From positions 17,375,763 to 17,439,762 of the forward strand of contig OX463865.1 in NCBI GenBank assembly GCA_949825065.1: a stretch of DNA of 64,000 bases, written 5' to 3'. Below are positions 20,201-33,095 of the stretch, one piece after another. A model generated the notes under the pieces. That model was not told the DNA's origin, searched no databases, and worked only from the letters and a program-made list of their open reading frames with translations. How positions within the stretch are numbered: the first letter of the stretch is position 1; every line of letters begins with the position of its first letter. This DNA is from Odontocerum albicorne (taxonomy: Eukaryota > Arthropoda > Insecta > Trichoptera > Odontoceridae). Both the position numbers and the translations under genes were made by a program.

Positions 20201-20574
20201 TATATAGTGCACACCTAATAAATTCCCAATCACACTATTGGTTTCAAAATGATGTAAAGATAAAAAAGAGATTAATACTAAATCCGACACTGTCTATAGG
20301 TAGATACATCTACTAGAATGTCCCTCTACATAGAAAGTAGTCTGTCATCTCCCAGTTCGAGGGGGCATTCTAGTTGCGCCGATTCCACGCCGAGCTACTT
20401 ATCAACCCCCTCAATGAAAGTTGTTATTGAACCAATCATTTTAATTGAGAGGAACACTTTGTAAGTGTTATCTACTTGTCAGTAACAATTGTAGAGAAAC
20501 GACAAAGGTATTTTTAATCCTAATTTATAAATAAATATACATTTATTGATAGCAAAATAGTGTTGTACATATAT
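20201..20574. other. No recognised feature
   Basis: Spacer right of the mariner end. Nothing recognised; 20530-20575 (tttattgatagcaaaatagt) matches the segment at 13045-13070. Confidence 0.4.
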
Positions 20575-20722
20575 AAATACCACCTAGCGCTGACTTTTGA
20601 CATCCCTAGATGCTGATGAAAGATATTCAAAATAGTTGTAGGTGATACTCCGACCATCACTGCAAGCTGTTTTTTGTTCAGGTGGCGATCCTCCAGCATA
20701 ACTTTTTTACTTTTTTGGCGAT
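20575..20722 (-). pseudogene. Mariner transposase HTH remnant
   Basis: Minus reading KKVMLEDRHLNKKQLAVMVG, then VSPTTILNIFHQHLGMSKVS and ARW: the second HTH of the DNA-binding domain in mariner-type transposases. Nothing catalytic remains. Confidence 0.6.
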
Positions 20723-20739
20723 GTTTGAAGAAGTGGCCT

Positions 20740-21150
20740 CAATAGAAAATTTTCAGCGTCTTTCCAATCATAGACTTGTGTTGACCTTCCAAGCTCACCG
20801 CTTTTCGTTTTTTTTTAACGTCATCCTTTACTGTCCATGTAATGAGACTCTGGAACCAGTTACAAATCAATGTTAGACTCGCTCTGTCTATGGCGTGGTT
20901 TAAGAATTCCGATCACCATGTATTTCTTCTTCACCATCCCTTACTTTTCCCTTGTTTAATGACATCTCACTTTTACTTTTAATGTCATACATTATTATAG
21001 TATGATCATTAATTTCAAAAATATGAATAGTCTCTTGATTATTTTTTTCGATCTTGTAACTTGATTTATTTCCTTTTGTCTGGTTGGTTGGAAGAGATTG
21101 CCGCCTGGAAATAATCAGATTGTACTTACAATTAAATGTTAATAAACAGA
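20740..21150 (+). pseudogene. LINE A 3' part, degraded
   Basis: Matches the 13120 copy from ENFQRLSNH through the 'gtctggttggttggaagaga' tail, with deletions and frameshifts throughout. Confidence 0.65.
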
Positions 21151-21529
21151 AATAAAAAAATAACCTGGCAATATGTAAATCATATGTATTATCCGGTTTT
21201 GTAACTTGTTAGTATTTTTTTTAATTCTTGGGTTCATTGTTTTGGGTTAGTGTACCAATTAAAATTTCAAAACATAGCATATTTTAAACAGTGATAAATA
21301 TAATTTTTTCAAAGTTTCGTTTAATTCAAAAAGTCTCCTGGTAAAAAATAAATAAGGATGAAAAGTTATTCTCCGTAAGTCGCGTGTTTTAGCGCTATAA
21401 AACTTTATTCAGAGCCCTCGGTAACTCTCTTCCAACCTCAATCGTACACTCAATGGTTAATTTCATTTGTGGAGTCGTCTTAAAGCGTGTAGCCTACTTG
21501 TTTAGGTTGTCTTAAAAATTGTATATACG
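21151..21529. other. No recognised feature
   Basis: AT-rich spacer; nothing recognised. Confidence 0.5.
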
Positions 21530-22112
21530 TATATTATTAATAGTTAAGGCATTAACATTGTGGAGGTTTAAAGATATTGTAATTTGTTTTTATCAAACAC
21601 TATTTATTCCACTTTTTGTAACGGTATAACCCTACCTGTTTCAAGGCTTTCACTTCATCATCAGAGGAGCACAAAGAAGACTGATGATGAGGTTAAAACC
21701 TTGTTTGTGCTCCCTTGTTGATGATGTGAAAGCCTTGAAATCGGTAGGGTTATACCATTATGTTAAGTGGAATAATTAGTGTTTTGTTAAGCAAATCACA
21801 ATGTCTGTTTACCTTCACAGTGTTAATACCTTAATTATTAACATCGTGACATTAACATCGTGGAGGTTTGAAGACATTTTAATTTGTTTTATTAAACACT
21901 GTTTATTTTACTTTTTGTAACGGCATAACCCTACCGGTGTCAAGGCTTTCCCCTCATCATCAGGGGAGCACAAAAAAGCTTTCCCCTCAACATCAGTCTT
22001 GTTTGTACTCCCCTTATGATGAGGTGAAAGCCTTGAAACCGGTAGGGCTATACCGTTACAAAAAGTGGAATAAACAGTGTTTGATAAAAACAAATTATTA
22101 TACTATGTCTAT
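21530..22112. mobile_element. Two Penelope-like palindromes in tandem
   Basis: First unit 21530-21848 (starts attattaatagttaaggca, ends taccttaattattaac), second 21849-22112. Each is a fold-back with centres near 21675 and 21975. The first unit and the start of the second match 47345-47710 in internal detail, including the 'gaggagcacaaagaagactg' centre. Confidence 0.78.
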
Positions 22113-22249
22113 ACAGTTTAACACAGTGCCGTTTACTTGAGCTTGCCGTATGACTTTGTCATACCACGCATTTGTGAGAAGTTAAAGACTCAAGACTTTT
22201 ATTTTCACCAAAATTGTGCATCTCCCTGATAACATACCATCGTGAAGTG

Positions 22250-22355
22250 AGGACCTTTCTTGATGAGGGTCTATCTTGATGAAGGCCTTTCTTGATAAGG
22301 GTTTATCTTGATGAGGGCCTTTCTTGATGAGGACCTATCTTGATGAAGGCTTATC
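22250..22355. repeat. ~18-bp minisatellite
   Basis: About six copies of 'ctttcttgatgagggcct' and 'ctatcttgatgaaggc' variants. Confidence 0.85.
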
Positions 22356-22461
22356 GATTTTCTTTGATTTGGAATTTAAATCTTAAATACATACAGGTAT
22401 ATACAGATTATCACGCCGTATACCTTACAGCGTAGACAGAGAGAACAGATCTCCGAACTGT

Positions 22462-22556
22462 TGAACTGTTAAATTCAACCACGTAACTTTCATTGAACTG
22501 TTCAATTCAACCACGCAACTTTCATTGAACTGTTCAATTCAACCACGCGACTTTCC
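22462..22556. repeat. 32-bp repeat, three copies
   Basis: The unit contains attgaactgttcaattcaac and cacgcaactttc; the first copy is altered. Confidence 0.85.
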
Positions 22557-22775
22557 CTTCATCCACATTCATACATCTCACCTTTCGCAATTTTCTATCA
22601 ATTATACCTCTTTATTAACCGTTTTTTTTTTTTCAAAATCTATTTTATTTGATTCAGTCACACTATTTTAAGTCTGCCTCTTCTACGTGCATCTTGCATT
22701 TCTGACTTGTTTACTCGCTTATCATTCTTTCGTCATTCATTTTCTCTCGACATGTCTAAACCATGCATTTTTTTC
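22557..22775 (-). pseudogene. LINE E fragment
   Basis: Minus reading AWFRHVERKMNDERMIS followed by KCKMHVEEAD matches the LINE E block WFGHIERMNDERITK and the start of its G-R-P region. Frameshifted. Confidence 0.55.
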
Positions 22776-22784
22776 AAGTACGAC

Positions 22785-22880
22785 AAATGAAAGGCAACAA
22801 ACCCAGATCCATTAAAAGTGTGTGTCCAAATGAAATTAACTGTTGTTTTTTTCACAAACGATGTACTCGTATATTTCTTG
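22785..22880. repeat. Dispersed repeat with paralogue at 54894
   Basis: cgacaaatgaaaggcaacaa through 'ttcttgtcatgtgt' has a close relative at 54894-54995. The 22864-22871 TACTCGTA is an extra 6 bp relative to that copy. Confidence 0.7.
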
Positions 22881-22884
22881 TCAT

Positions 22885-23360
22885 GTGTTAATTACGTCTC
22901 TTTTTTTACGTCGGTCTTCACTGTCCATGCAGTGAGACTCTGGAATCAGTTACAAACCAATATAAGAATTGCTCCGTCATTGGCATGCTTTAAGAAGCGA
23001 CTGAAAAAAATCTTAATTTCTAGTCAATAAAATAACGTGTTTCATTCCTGATTTTTCTTTTCCTTTCCTCTCCACCATCCCTTCCTTTCCTTTTGATTGA
23101 TGATATCTCACTTTATATGAAAAATAGTGTTGGAGTGATTGTCCGTCTTTGTAGGGTTCGTGGGCATATGCTCACGTATGTGTTTATGGATTTCGTGGAG
23201 ATGGATAGTCATTTGAATGATTTATACGACCACCACGTAACTTGCTTCAATTACTTTTGTCTGGTTGCTGGGAAGAGATTGCCGCCTGGCAATAAGCCCA
23301 CCAGATTGTATTTGCAATAAAAGTGTTAAATAAGTAAATAAAATAAATAAATAAAAATAA
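22885..23360 (+). pseudogene. LINE A 3' part
   Basis: Contains AVRLWNQLQTNIRIAPSLAC and FKKRLKKILISSQ, the 3' UTR, the tail ttgtctggttgctgggaag, the hairpin (attgcc-gcct-ggcaat) and an (aaata)n end. 5'-truncated. Confidence 0.82.
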
Positions 23361-23574
23361 AATATCTTAATAAATACTTCATTGTCTTAAAAATACCTAA
23401 CAACTGATTTATTATCATTCAAAGCGTTTTTACGTTTTTTTTGGGACACCCTATATACGTGTATGAAAGAATTAGGCATAGTATGGCGTAAAGTGTGGTT
23501 TAAGTTTTGTGTATTTAAGATATTAATCATGAAAACTATGTTTTCTTTCAAATAATTTATATATTAGTGACAAC

Positions 23575-23955
23575 CCATCCGAAGCATTCGAAATGTGAAT
23601 GAATACACCGGAGAATGCTACGGATATTCTGGACGGATATGGTCAGCAACACAAGGGTTCTTCAAAGAGCCAAAGTTGATAGAGATTTGCTGACTAATAT
23701 TAAAATCCGAAAGGTGTCCTACTTGGGTCATGTACTTAGAGGAGCAAAGTACAAATTACTGCACCTGATCATCCAAGGCAAAATAGAAGGTCGAAGAGGT
23801 GTTGGCAGGAGGCAAATTTGCTGGATCCGTAATATACGAGTACGTGATTGGACTAGTATAAGGAGCGTTGGGGATCTTTTTCGGGCTGCCGGGGACAAAT
23901 ATGCCTACTCTCAGGGGATAGTCAACGTTGGGGGGACCTGACATGACACTAGGAT
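23575..23955 (+). pseudogene. LINE D C-terminal fragment
   Basis: The 108-codon frame at 23615 gives VDRDLLTNIKIRKVSYLGHV, then GRRGVGRRQICWIRNIRVR and LFRAAGDKYAYSQGIVNVGG. Residues V-R of 'NIRVRDWT' are extra compared with 11565 and 55185: they come from the 6-bp insertion TACGAG at 23835. Confidence 0.78.
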
Positions 23956-24089
23956 GACATCAATGATGACGGAAGTAATTTTTTTTCAATATATCTTTGC
24001 CTTTATGCTGCTTCCTACTGTCGTGGTATTGTTGCTTCTCTGGAGTCTTATTTCCTCATTGTGATTAACACGATAATCTCTTTCGTCTT

Positions 24090-24282
24090 CTTTTCATTCC
24101 ATCTCGTCATATATTTATAATTTTCTATTATTCCTATTTCTCATTCGAACTACTTTCAAAATCTGGTCCAACAGATCCAGCCACGTTTCCTCGGTCATCC
24201 TCTACAACGCACACCTTGCACTCCTGACATGTATGCTCGCTTAGACATCCTTTCAACATTTATTCTCTCTACTGTATTATTA
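24090..24282 (-). pseudogene. LINE E fragment
   Basis: Minus reading around ERMSKRAYMSGVQGVRC, a stop, then PRKRGWICW aligns with ERMNDERITKRVY and GVRGRGRPRKTW of LINE E. Confidence 0.55.
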
Positions 24283-24330
24283 ATAATTAAGGTATTAACA
24301 TTGTGAAGGTTTAAAGACATTAAGATTTGT

Positions 24331-24967
24331 TTAACCTTTCCTTCCCTGTGTTGGGTATCTTCTACACGTTGCTTCTAATAACCATCAATATCTCTATAAA
24401 TATTATAAATACAAGGTTAAGATTCTAGGTATTCCTCCATAATATATTTACGCATTGATTTAAAAAATAATATTAATAATAATCAGAATTTATCAACTAC
24501 ATCGTAAGTATTGCGTGAATATCGGAAACAAATTCGCATTTAAACGCTGTGAGTGCCTTGATCTTGGGTCTTGACGATAGGTGAAAAGTATGCGGGAAGC
24601 GCGACACTATATTTGCATCTCATTTTTGCATACGTCACTGAATAGCGAGGAGCGCAATTGCCTCAACCTCGCAAGTGTAAGCCACGCCCGAATTTGCCAC
24701 CAACCCTGCCGCGCCGCAGTAGCTGTTGAGCTGGCAACGAGACTAGATCTACGCCCGTTCCGTGAGCGTTGTCAGATGGTTTTTTTTAATGTTTTCAGGA
24801 AATAAATCTCAATTATTATAATTTTTAACTTCAATTATTATTAATTAAGGGGATTATCTATGAATGTTCTTATTTTTCCGATTTAAAATCGCTAATTTTT
24901 GATCGCGTACTCACTACCCAACACCGGAACACTCGTTTCATTTTTATCACCGTAAGGGAAGGGTTAA
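24331..24967. mobile_element. TTAA-flanked MITE, 637 bp
   Basis: Left end ttaacctttccttccctgtg, right end accgtaagggaagggttaa; TTAA on each side is the expected piggyBac-type target duplication. No transposase ORF. Related to 39544-40161, which lies in the opposite orientation. Its removal leaves 'gatttgtTTAAcaaaacact', close to the uninterrupted arm 'aatttgttttatcaaacact'. Confidence 0.82.
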
Positions 24968-25222
24968 CAAAACACTAATTATTCCACTTAACATAACGGT
25001 ATAACCCTACCGGTTTCAAGGTTTCTACCTCATCATCAAGGCAACACAATCAAGATTGAAATATATTCAAATTACTACCAACATACACTCGCATCTAACG
25101 ATAAAAATTCGGGTTGGGAATCGAGGGTGGAGGGAAGCAGGAGACAACTTCAACAAGCAGCTATTTCTGCTCCACTAATGATGAGGTGAAGCCCCTGAAA
25201 CTGGTAAGATTGTAACGCAATA

Positions 25223-25748
25223 AAGGGTCTTTCAAATTAAGTGGTTTTTATAATTCTAATTTTTTAAATTCTTGAATAAAACACACAATTTGCTTTGATT
25301 TCAAAAAACATTTTATTGGTCATTGAAGTATATGATATTTAAACAAAAAAAAAACAATATCCGCAAAATGTCCACTTCTTGCAGCTCCACAGATGTCTAC
25401 TCTTTTGTCAAAAATTTCGATGACATTTTGGCATAATTGCGGCTCTTACTCACCAATAACGCGAATTATTTCGTCCTTCAGCTCAGGAATTGATCGGGGG
25501 TCATTCTAATAGACCTGACTTTTCATGTAACCTCAGAGAAAATAGTCCAACGGTGTCAGATCGGTTTCCGGAGATTACAATACATAACATAATTCAACAA
25601 TTTGAACGCGTTGTTGTATTGTATACGACTCCTTTTTTATAAATGTCATACATTACACTTCTCAAATGTCACAAGACCTAGGCAAGTTCGCAACGCCATC
25701 TGTGTTTTATCCAAGAATTAAAAAACTCGCTCAATTTGAAAGACCGTT
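25223..25748. mobile_element. Tc1/mariner-type deletion derivative (AAGGGTCTTT family)
   Basis: TIR aagggtctttcaaattaagt on the left, ctcaatttgaaagaccgtt on the right, TA at 25221 and 25749. A remnant of a transposase C-terminus can be read on the minus strand around 25370-25520 (SIPELKDEIIRVIGE-type region). Inserted in the right arm of a Penelope-like element. Confidence 0.82.
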
Positions 25749-25800
25749 TATAAAAGGAAATAAACAGTGTTTATCTAAACACGTAACAATATCTGGTTTA

Positions 25801-25895
25801 AATTAAGTGTATCCCAAGGGTTTTACCGTTATGTTTAGTGGAATAAACAGTATTTTACTAAACAAATTAGATATTTTATCCACTATTTCAAACCA
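25801..25895. repeat. Extra Penelope-like arm fragment
   Basis: gttttaccgttatgtttagt followed by ggaataaacagtattttac repeats the arm sequence once more; degraded. Confidence 0.55.
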
Positions 25896-26018
25896 CCTTA
25901 AAACTTCTTTGTTCATCTTACTTAAAATCATGTCATGGTGAACTTATGGTGAAATTGACAAGCAAGAAAGATGATGAAAACTGCAACGTTCTCGTAATAT
26001 CAGCATCATAAACCAAAC

Positions 26019-26265
26019 TATGCTGTACCTCATATACGAGTAATTTGCTGTACCTCATATAATTTGCTGTACCTCATATAATTTGCTGTGCCTCATATAA
26101 TTTGCTGTACCTCATATAATTTGCTGTACCTCATATAATTTGCTGTACCTCATATAATTTGCTGTACCTCATATAATTTGTTGTACCTCATATAATTTGC
26201 TGTACCTCATATAATTTGCTGTACCTCATACAATTTGCTGTACCTCATACAATTTGCTGTACCTC
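26019..26265. repeat. 19-bp minisatellite
   Basis: About 12 copies of ttgctgtacctcatataat. The first junction (26035-26042) carries TACGAGTA, six bases more than every other unit at that place. Confidence 0.93.
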
Positions 26266-26755
26266 CAAAATATATGGGTTTCTTGAAATACTTATACCTT
26301 TGAAAATTTTAAAACGAAAATCCAATCACATAAAATTTTCTCAAATCAACCAAAAAACGGAGAATATCTTTTTCTTACAATCTTCAACTCCCAATCCTCA
26401 TGTCTTCTATTTCGTTTTACCCCTTTCTCGAGGCGTTATTGTAACCTTTAATAAGCCCTTCTTACAACTCGCTTAGCATCCAGAACTCCAAAGCGCCTGC
26501 AGAATATTAATTGGCCCGTGTCCTTATCGCAGAAATAAAATTACTCCTTCTGCGATATGAAGGGGCCGATACTGGCAAGTGGTGGGGAGCACTTTTTAGA
26601 ACTTTCACTTTTATCGTTGTGCCAACCCTGAATTTATTTATATTTGACTTATTCATGTAAACATTCACGCACTCCGGGTAATACAAAGTTGATCGCTTAA
26701 ATATAATAATTATTATAAAACAGATTAAAAACATTCATCATTATCCTGTCATGTA
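26266..26755. other. No recognised feature
   Basis: AT-rich; small frames only (86 codons plus, 75 minus), neither recognised. Confidence 0.45.
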
Positions 26756-26759
26756 GCTC

Positions 26760-28490
26760 ATGACTGAGTGTCGTGAATCCCATGATAGTCTCTGATGATT
26801 CCTCTCCATCCATCCCTGCACTCCGTGTATCGAAGGACAGTTGTTAAGTGTAGTCAAATTACGTTTCTCACTTAGTCAGTCCAACGTATTATGATTCTTC
26901 CTCTTGCGCGTCATCTTTTCACGCTTCCAGTAACCACAAACCTCTCCAAACTGTCTTCTTGGCCACAAGCAATGTGTCCAAAAAAGCGGAGGACTCCTGA
27001 GAAGTTCTGAAAAGTGGCCTGTATATCGAAATTTCCTATATCGAATTATATTTTTCCTTATGAATATATCATCAGTTCACATTAATCCACTGCTGGATGT
27101 AAGCCTCTCCAAGCTATTTCCAAGAAATTCTGTCCTTTGTGCATTGCTGCTACGTGATTACCCACGGCTTGAAGGACAGTTGTTAAGGGTAGTCCAGTTG
27201 TGTTTCTCACTTGTTCAGTCCAACGCATTGGGCTTCTTTCTCTTGCGCGTCATCTTTTCACGCCTCCAGTAACCACAAACCTCTCCAAACTGTCTTCTTG
27301 GCCACAAGCAATGTGTCCAAAGAATCGGAGGACTCCTGAGAAGTCCTAAAAAGTGGTCTGTTTATCGAAATTTCCCATATTGAATTTTTTTTTTCCTTGT
27401 AAACATATCATCAGTTCACATTGATCCACTGCAGGGTGTAGGCCTCTCCAAGCTATTTCCAAGAAATGCTGTCCTTTATGCATTGCTGCTACGTGATTAC
27501 CCACGGCTCGAAGGACAGTTGTTAAGGGTTGTCCAGTTGCGTTTCTCACTTGGTCAGTCCAACGCATTAGGATTCTTGCTCTAGTGCGTCATATTTCACG
27601 CCTCCAGTAAATACAAACCACTCCAAACTGTCTTCTTGGTCACGAGCAATGTGTCCAAAGAATCGGAGGACTCCTGAGAAGTCTTGAAAAGGGGTCTGTA
27701 TATCGAATTAATTTTTTTTCTTATAAATATATCATCAGTTCACATTGATCCACTGCAGGATGTAGACCTCTCCAAGCTATTCCCAAGAAATCCTGTTCTT
27801 GGTGCATTGCTGCTACGTGATTACCAGCGGCTCGAAGAACAGTTGTTAAGGGTCGTCTAGTTGCGTTTCTCACTTGGTCAGTCCAACGCATTGGGCTTCT
27901 TCCTCTTGCGCGTCATTTTTTCACGCCTCCAGTTACCACAAACCTCTCCAAACTGTCTTCATGGCCACAAGCAATGTGTCCAAAGAATCGGAAGACTTCT
28001 GAAAAGTCCTGAAAAGGGGTCTGTATATCGAATAATTTTTTTTCTTATAAATATATAATCAGTTCACATTAATCCACTGCGGGATGTAGGCCTCTCCAAG
28101 CTATTTCCAAGAAATTCTGTCCTCTGTGCATTGCTTCTACGTGATTACCCGCGACTCGAAGGACAGTTGTTAAGGGTTGTCCAGTTGCGTTTCGCACTTG
28201 GTCAGTCGAACGCATTAGGATTCTTCCTCTTGAGCCTCATCTTTTCACGCCTCCAGTAACCACAAACCTCTCCAAACTGTCTTCTTGGCCACAAGCAATG
28301 TGTCCAAAGAATCGGAAGACTCATGAGAAGTCCTAAAAACTGGTCTGTATATCGAAATTTCCTATATCGAATTATTTTTTTCCTTATAAATATATCATCA
28401 GTTCACATTTATCCACTGCAGGATGTAGGCCTCTCCAAGCTATTTTCAAGAAATCCTGTCCTTTGTGCATTGCTGCTACGTGATTACTGC
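26760..28490 (-). repeat. ~330-bp tandem array of a LINE 3' end
   Basis: Units begin atcatcagttcacattgatc at 27068, 27407, 27731, 28055 and 28394 (spacing 339, 324, 324, 339), with a partial unit before and after. On the minus strand each unit encodes a LINE ORF tail: MRWTDQVRNATGQPLTTVLR, then LEIAWRGLHPAVDQCELM at the end. This is the terminus seen in other RTE-like copies, normally found once. No RT domain is present in the array. Confidence 0.9.
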
Positions 28491-28519
28491 TCGCTTCCTA
28501 TGATTTTGCGATTTCTCAC

Positions 28520-31500
28520 AGCAGTCAGTCTTCTATGATAGTAAGAAAATTACCATATGTAACTTACATGATAGCAAAAAAATTACCATATATGGATTGT
28601 ATGATAAAAAAAATACCATGTATGTATTGTATTGTATGATAGTAAGAAAATTATCATAAGTAGCTATTACGATATTAAAAAAATTACCATGAGTATCTTG
28701 TATGATAGTAAGAAAATTACCATAAGTAACTTACATGATAGCAAAAAAATTACCATGTATGTATTGTATGATAGTAAGAAAATTATCATAAGTAGCTAGT
28801 AAGATATTAAAAAAATTATCATGAGTGTCTTGTATGATAGTAAGAAAATTACCATATGTAACTTACATGATAGCAAAAAAAATACCATATATGTATTGTA
28901 TGATTGTAAGAAAATTATCATAAGTAGCTAGTACGATATTAAAAAAATTACCATGAGTGTCTTGTATGATAGTAAGAAAATTACCATATGTAACTTACAT
29001 GATAGCAAAAAAATTACCATGTATGTATTGTATGATAGTAAGAAAATTATCATAAGTAGCTAGTAAGATATTAAAAAAATTATCATGAGTGTCTTGTATG
29101 ATAGTAAGAAAATTACCATATGTAACTTACATGATAGCAAAAAAAATACCTTATATGTATTGTATGATTGTAAGAAAATTATCATAAGTAGCTAGTACGA
29201 TATTAAAAAAATTACCATGAGTGTCTTGTATGATAGTAAGAAAATTACCATATGTAACTTACATGATAGCAAAAAATTACCATGTATGTATTGTATGATT
29301 GTAAGAAAATTATCATAAGTAGCTAGTACGATATTAAAAAAATTACCATGAGTGTCTTGTATGATAGTAAGAAAATTACCATATGTAACTTACATGATAG
29401 CAAAAAATTACCATGTATGTATTGTATGATTGTAAGAAAATTATCATAAGTAGCTAGTACGATATTAAAAAAATTACCATGTATGTATTGTATGATTGTA
29501 AGAAAATTATCATAAGTAGCTAGTACGATATTAAAAAAATTACCATGTATGTATTGTATGATTGTAAGAAAATTATCATAAGTAGCTAGTACGATATTAA
29601 AAAAATTACCATGTATGTATTGTATGATTGTAAGAAAATTATCATAAGTAGCTAGTACGATATTAAAAAAATTACCATGTATGTATTGTATGATTGTAAG
29701 AAAATTATCATAAGTAGCTAGTACGATATTAAAAAAATTACCATGTATGTATTGTATGATTGTAAGAAAATTATCATAAGTAGCTAGTACGATATTAAAA
29801 AAATTACCATGTATGTATTGTATGATTGTAAGAAAATTATCATAAGTAGCTAGTACGATATTAAAAAAATTACCATGTATGTATTGTATGATTGTAAGAA
29901 AATTATCATAAGTAGCTAGTACGATATTAAAAAAATTACGATGTATGTATTGTATGATTGTAAGAAAATTATCATAAGTAGCTAGTACGATATTAAAAAA
30001 ATTACCATGTATGTATTGTATGATTGTAAGAAAATTATCATAAGTAGCTAGTACGATATTAAAAAAATTACCATGAGTGTCTTGTATGATAGTAAGAAAA
30101 TTACCATATGTAACTTACATGATAGCAAAAAATTACCATGTATGTATTGTATGATTGTAAGAAAATTATCATAAGTAGCTAGTACGATATTAAAAAAATT
30201 ACCATGTATGTATTGTATGAATGTAAGAAAATTATCATAAGTAGCTAGTACGATATTAAAAAAATTACCATGTATGTATTGTATGATTGTAAGAAAATTA
30301 TCATAAGTAGCTAGTACGATATTAAAAAAATTACCATGAGTGTCTTGTATGATAGTAAGAAAATTACCATATGTAACTTACATGATAGCAAAAAATTACC
30401 ATGTATGTATTGTATGATTGTAAGAAAATTATCATAAGTAGCTAGTACGATATTAAAAAAATTACTATGTATGTATTGTATGATTGTAAGAAAATTATCA
30501 TAAGTAGCTAGTACGATATTAAAAAAATTACCATGTATGTATTGTATGATTGTTAGAAAATTATCATAAGTAGCTAGTACGATATTAAAAAAATTACCAT
30601 GAGTGTCTTGTATGATAGTAAGAAAATTACCATATGTAACTTACATGATAGCAAAAAATTACCATGTATGTATTGTATGATTGTAAGAAAATTATCATAA
30701 GTAGCTAGTACGATATTAAAAAAATTACCATGAGTGTCTTGTATGATAGTAAGAAAATTACCATATGTAACTTACATGATAGCAAAAAATTACCATGTAT
30801 GTATTGTATGATTGTAAGAAAATTATCATAAGTAGCTAGTACGATATTAAAAAAATTACCATGTATGTATTGTATGATTGTAAGAAAATTATCATAAGTA
30901 GCTAGTACGATATTAAAAAAATTACCATGTATGTATTGTATGATTGTAAGAAAATTATCATAAGTAGCTAGTACGATATTAAAAAAATTACCATGAGTGT
31001 CTTGTATGATAGTAAGAAAATTACCATATGTAACTTACATGATAGCAAAAAATTACCATGTATGTATTGTATGATTGTAAGAAAATTATCATAAGTAGCT
31101 TGTACGATATTAAAAAAATTACCATGTATGTATTGTATGATTGTAAGAAAATTATCATAAGTAGCTAGTACGATATTAAAAAAATTACCATGTATGTATT
31201 GTATGATTGTAAGAAAATTATCATAAGTAGCTAGTACGATATTAAAAAAATTACCATGTATGTATTGTATGATTGTAAGAAAATTATCATAAGTAGCTAG
31301 TACGATATTAAAAAAATTACCATGTATGTATTGTATGATTGTAAGAAAATTATCATAAGTAGCTAGTACGATATTAAAAAAATTACCATGTATGTATTGT
31401 ATGATTGTAAGAAAATTATCATAAGTAGCTAGTACGATATTAAAAAAATTACCATGTATGTATTGTATGATTGTAAGAAAATTATCATAAGTAGCTAGTA

Positions 31501-33095
31501 CGATATTAAAAAAATTACCATGTATGTATTGTATGATTGTAAGAAAATTATCATAAGTAGCTAGTACGATATTAAAAAAATTACCATGTATGTATTGTAT
31601 GATTGTAAGAAAATTATCATAAGTAGCTAGTACGATATTAAAAAAATTACCATGTATGTATTGTATGATTGTAAGAAAATTATCATAAGTAGCTAGTACG
31701 ATATTAAAAAAATTACCATGAGTGTCTTGTATGATAGTAAGAAAATTACCATATGTAACTTACATGATAGCAAAAAATTACCATGTATGTATTGTATGAT
31801 TGTAAGAAAATTATCATAAGTAGCTTGTACGATATTAAAAAAATTACCATGTATGTATTGTATGATTGTAAGAAAATTATCATAAGTAGCTAGTACGATA
31901 TTAAAAAAATTACTATGTATGTATTGTATGATTGTAAGAAAATTATCATAAGTAGCTAGTACGATATTAAAAAAATTACCATGAGTGTCTTGTATGATAG
32001 TAAGAAAATTACCATATGTAACTTACATGATAGCAAAAAATTACCATGTATGTATTGTATGATTGTAAGAAAATTATCATAAGTAGCTAGTACGATATTA
32101 AAAAAATTACTATGTATGTATTGTATGATTGTAAGAAAATTATCATAAGTAGCTAGTACGATATTAAAAAAATTACCATGTATGTATTGTATGATTGTAA
32201 GAAAATTATCATAAGTAGCTAGTACGATATTAAAAAAATTACCATGAGTGTCTTGTATGATAGTAAGAAAATTACCATATGTAACTTACATGATAGCAAA
32301 AAATTACCATGTATGTATTGTATGATTGTAAGAAAATTATCATAAGTAGCTAGTACGATATTAAAAAAATTACCATGTATGTATTGTATGATTGTAAGAA
32401 AATTATCATAAGTAGCTAGTACGATATTAAAAAAATTACCATGTATGTATTGTATGATTGTAAGAAAATTATCATAAGTAGCTAGTACGATATTAAAAAA
32501 ATTACCATGAGTGTCTTGTATGATAGTAAGAAAATTACCATATGTAACTTACATGATAGCAAAAAATTACCATGTATGTATTGTATGATTGTAAGAAAAT
32601 TATCATAAGTAGCTAGTACGATATTAAAAAAATTACTATGTATGTATTGTATGATTGTAAGAAAATTATCATAAGTAGCTAGTACGATATTAAAAAAATT
32701 ACCATGTATGTATTGTATGATTGTAAGAAAATTATCATAAGTAGCTAGTACGATATTAAAAAAATTACCATGAGTGTCTTGTATGATAGTAAGAAAATTA
32801 CCATATGTAACTTACATGATAGCAAAAAATTACCATGTATGTATTGTATGATTGTAAGAAAATTATCATAAGTAGCTAGTACGATATTAAAAAAATTACC
32901 ATGTATGTATTGTATGATTGTAAGAAAATTATCATAAGTAGCTAGTACGATATTAAAAAAATTACCATGTATGTATTGTATGATTGTAAGAAAATTATCA
33001 TAAGTAGCTAGTACGATATTAAAAAAATTACCATGAGTGTCTTGTATGATAGTAAGAAAATTACCATATGTAGTTTGTATGATAGTAAAAAAGTA
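28520..33095. repeat. 65/66-bp satellite with higher-order structure
   Basis: Two monomer types: A (66 bp, containing attaccatgtatgtattgta, 'agctagtacgatattaaaaa') and B (65 bp, containing gagtgtcttgtatgatagta and 'gtaacttacatgatagc'). B units lie at 28691, 28823, 28954, 29087, 29219 and 29350 (B-A dimers), then 30074, 30339, 30601, 30732, 30994 and 31720, then every 262-263 bases to 33034 (B-A-A-A tetramers). Two stretches of about ten consecutive A units lie at 29415-30074 and 31060-31720. Confidence 0.96.

Larger units (their letters stand above)
24283..25800. mobile_element. Penelope-like copy carrying two nested elements
   Basis: Starts attattaataattaaggta, is interrupted by the TTAA element at 24331-24967, continues with a left arm (ccaccta-type 'aaccctaccggtttcaaggt', 25004), a loop that encodes LLVEVVSCFPPPSIPNPN on the minus strand (25085-25170), and a right arm (gatgaggtgaagcccctgaa) interrupted by the TA element at 25223-25748. 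Taking both out restores the consensus arms. Confidence 0.75.

Noticed and set aside
28520..33095. CRISPR-like array
   Set aside because: Units follow directly with no unique spacers, in a eukaryotic repeat context; it is a satellite.
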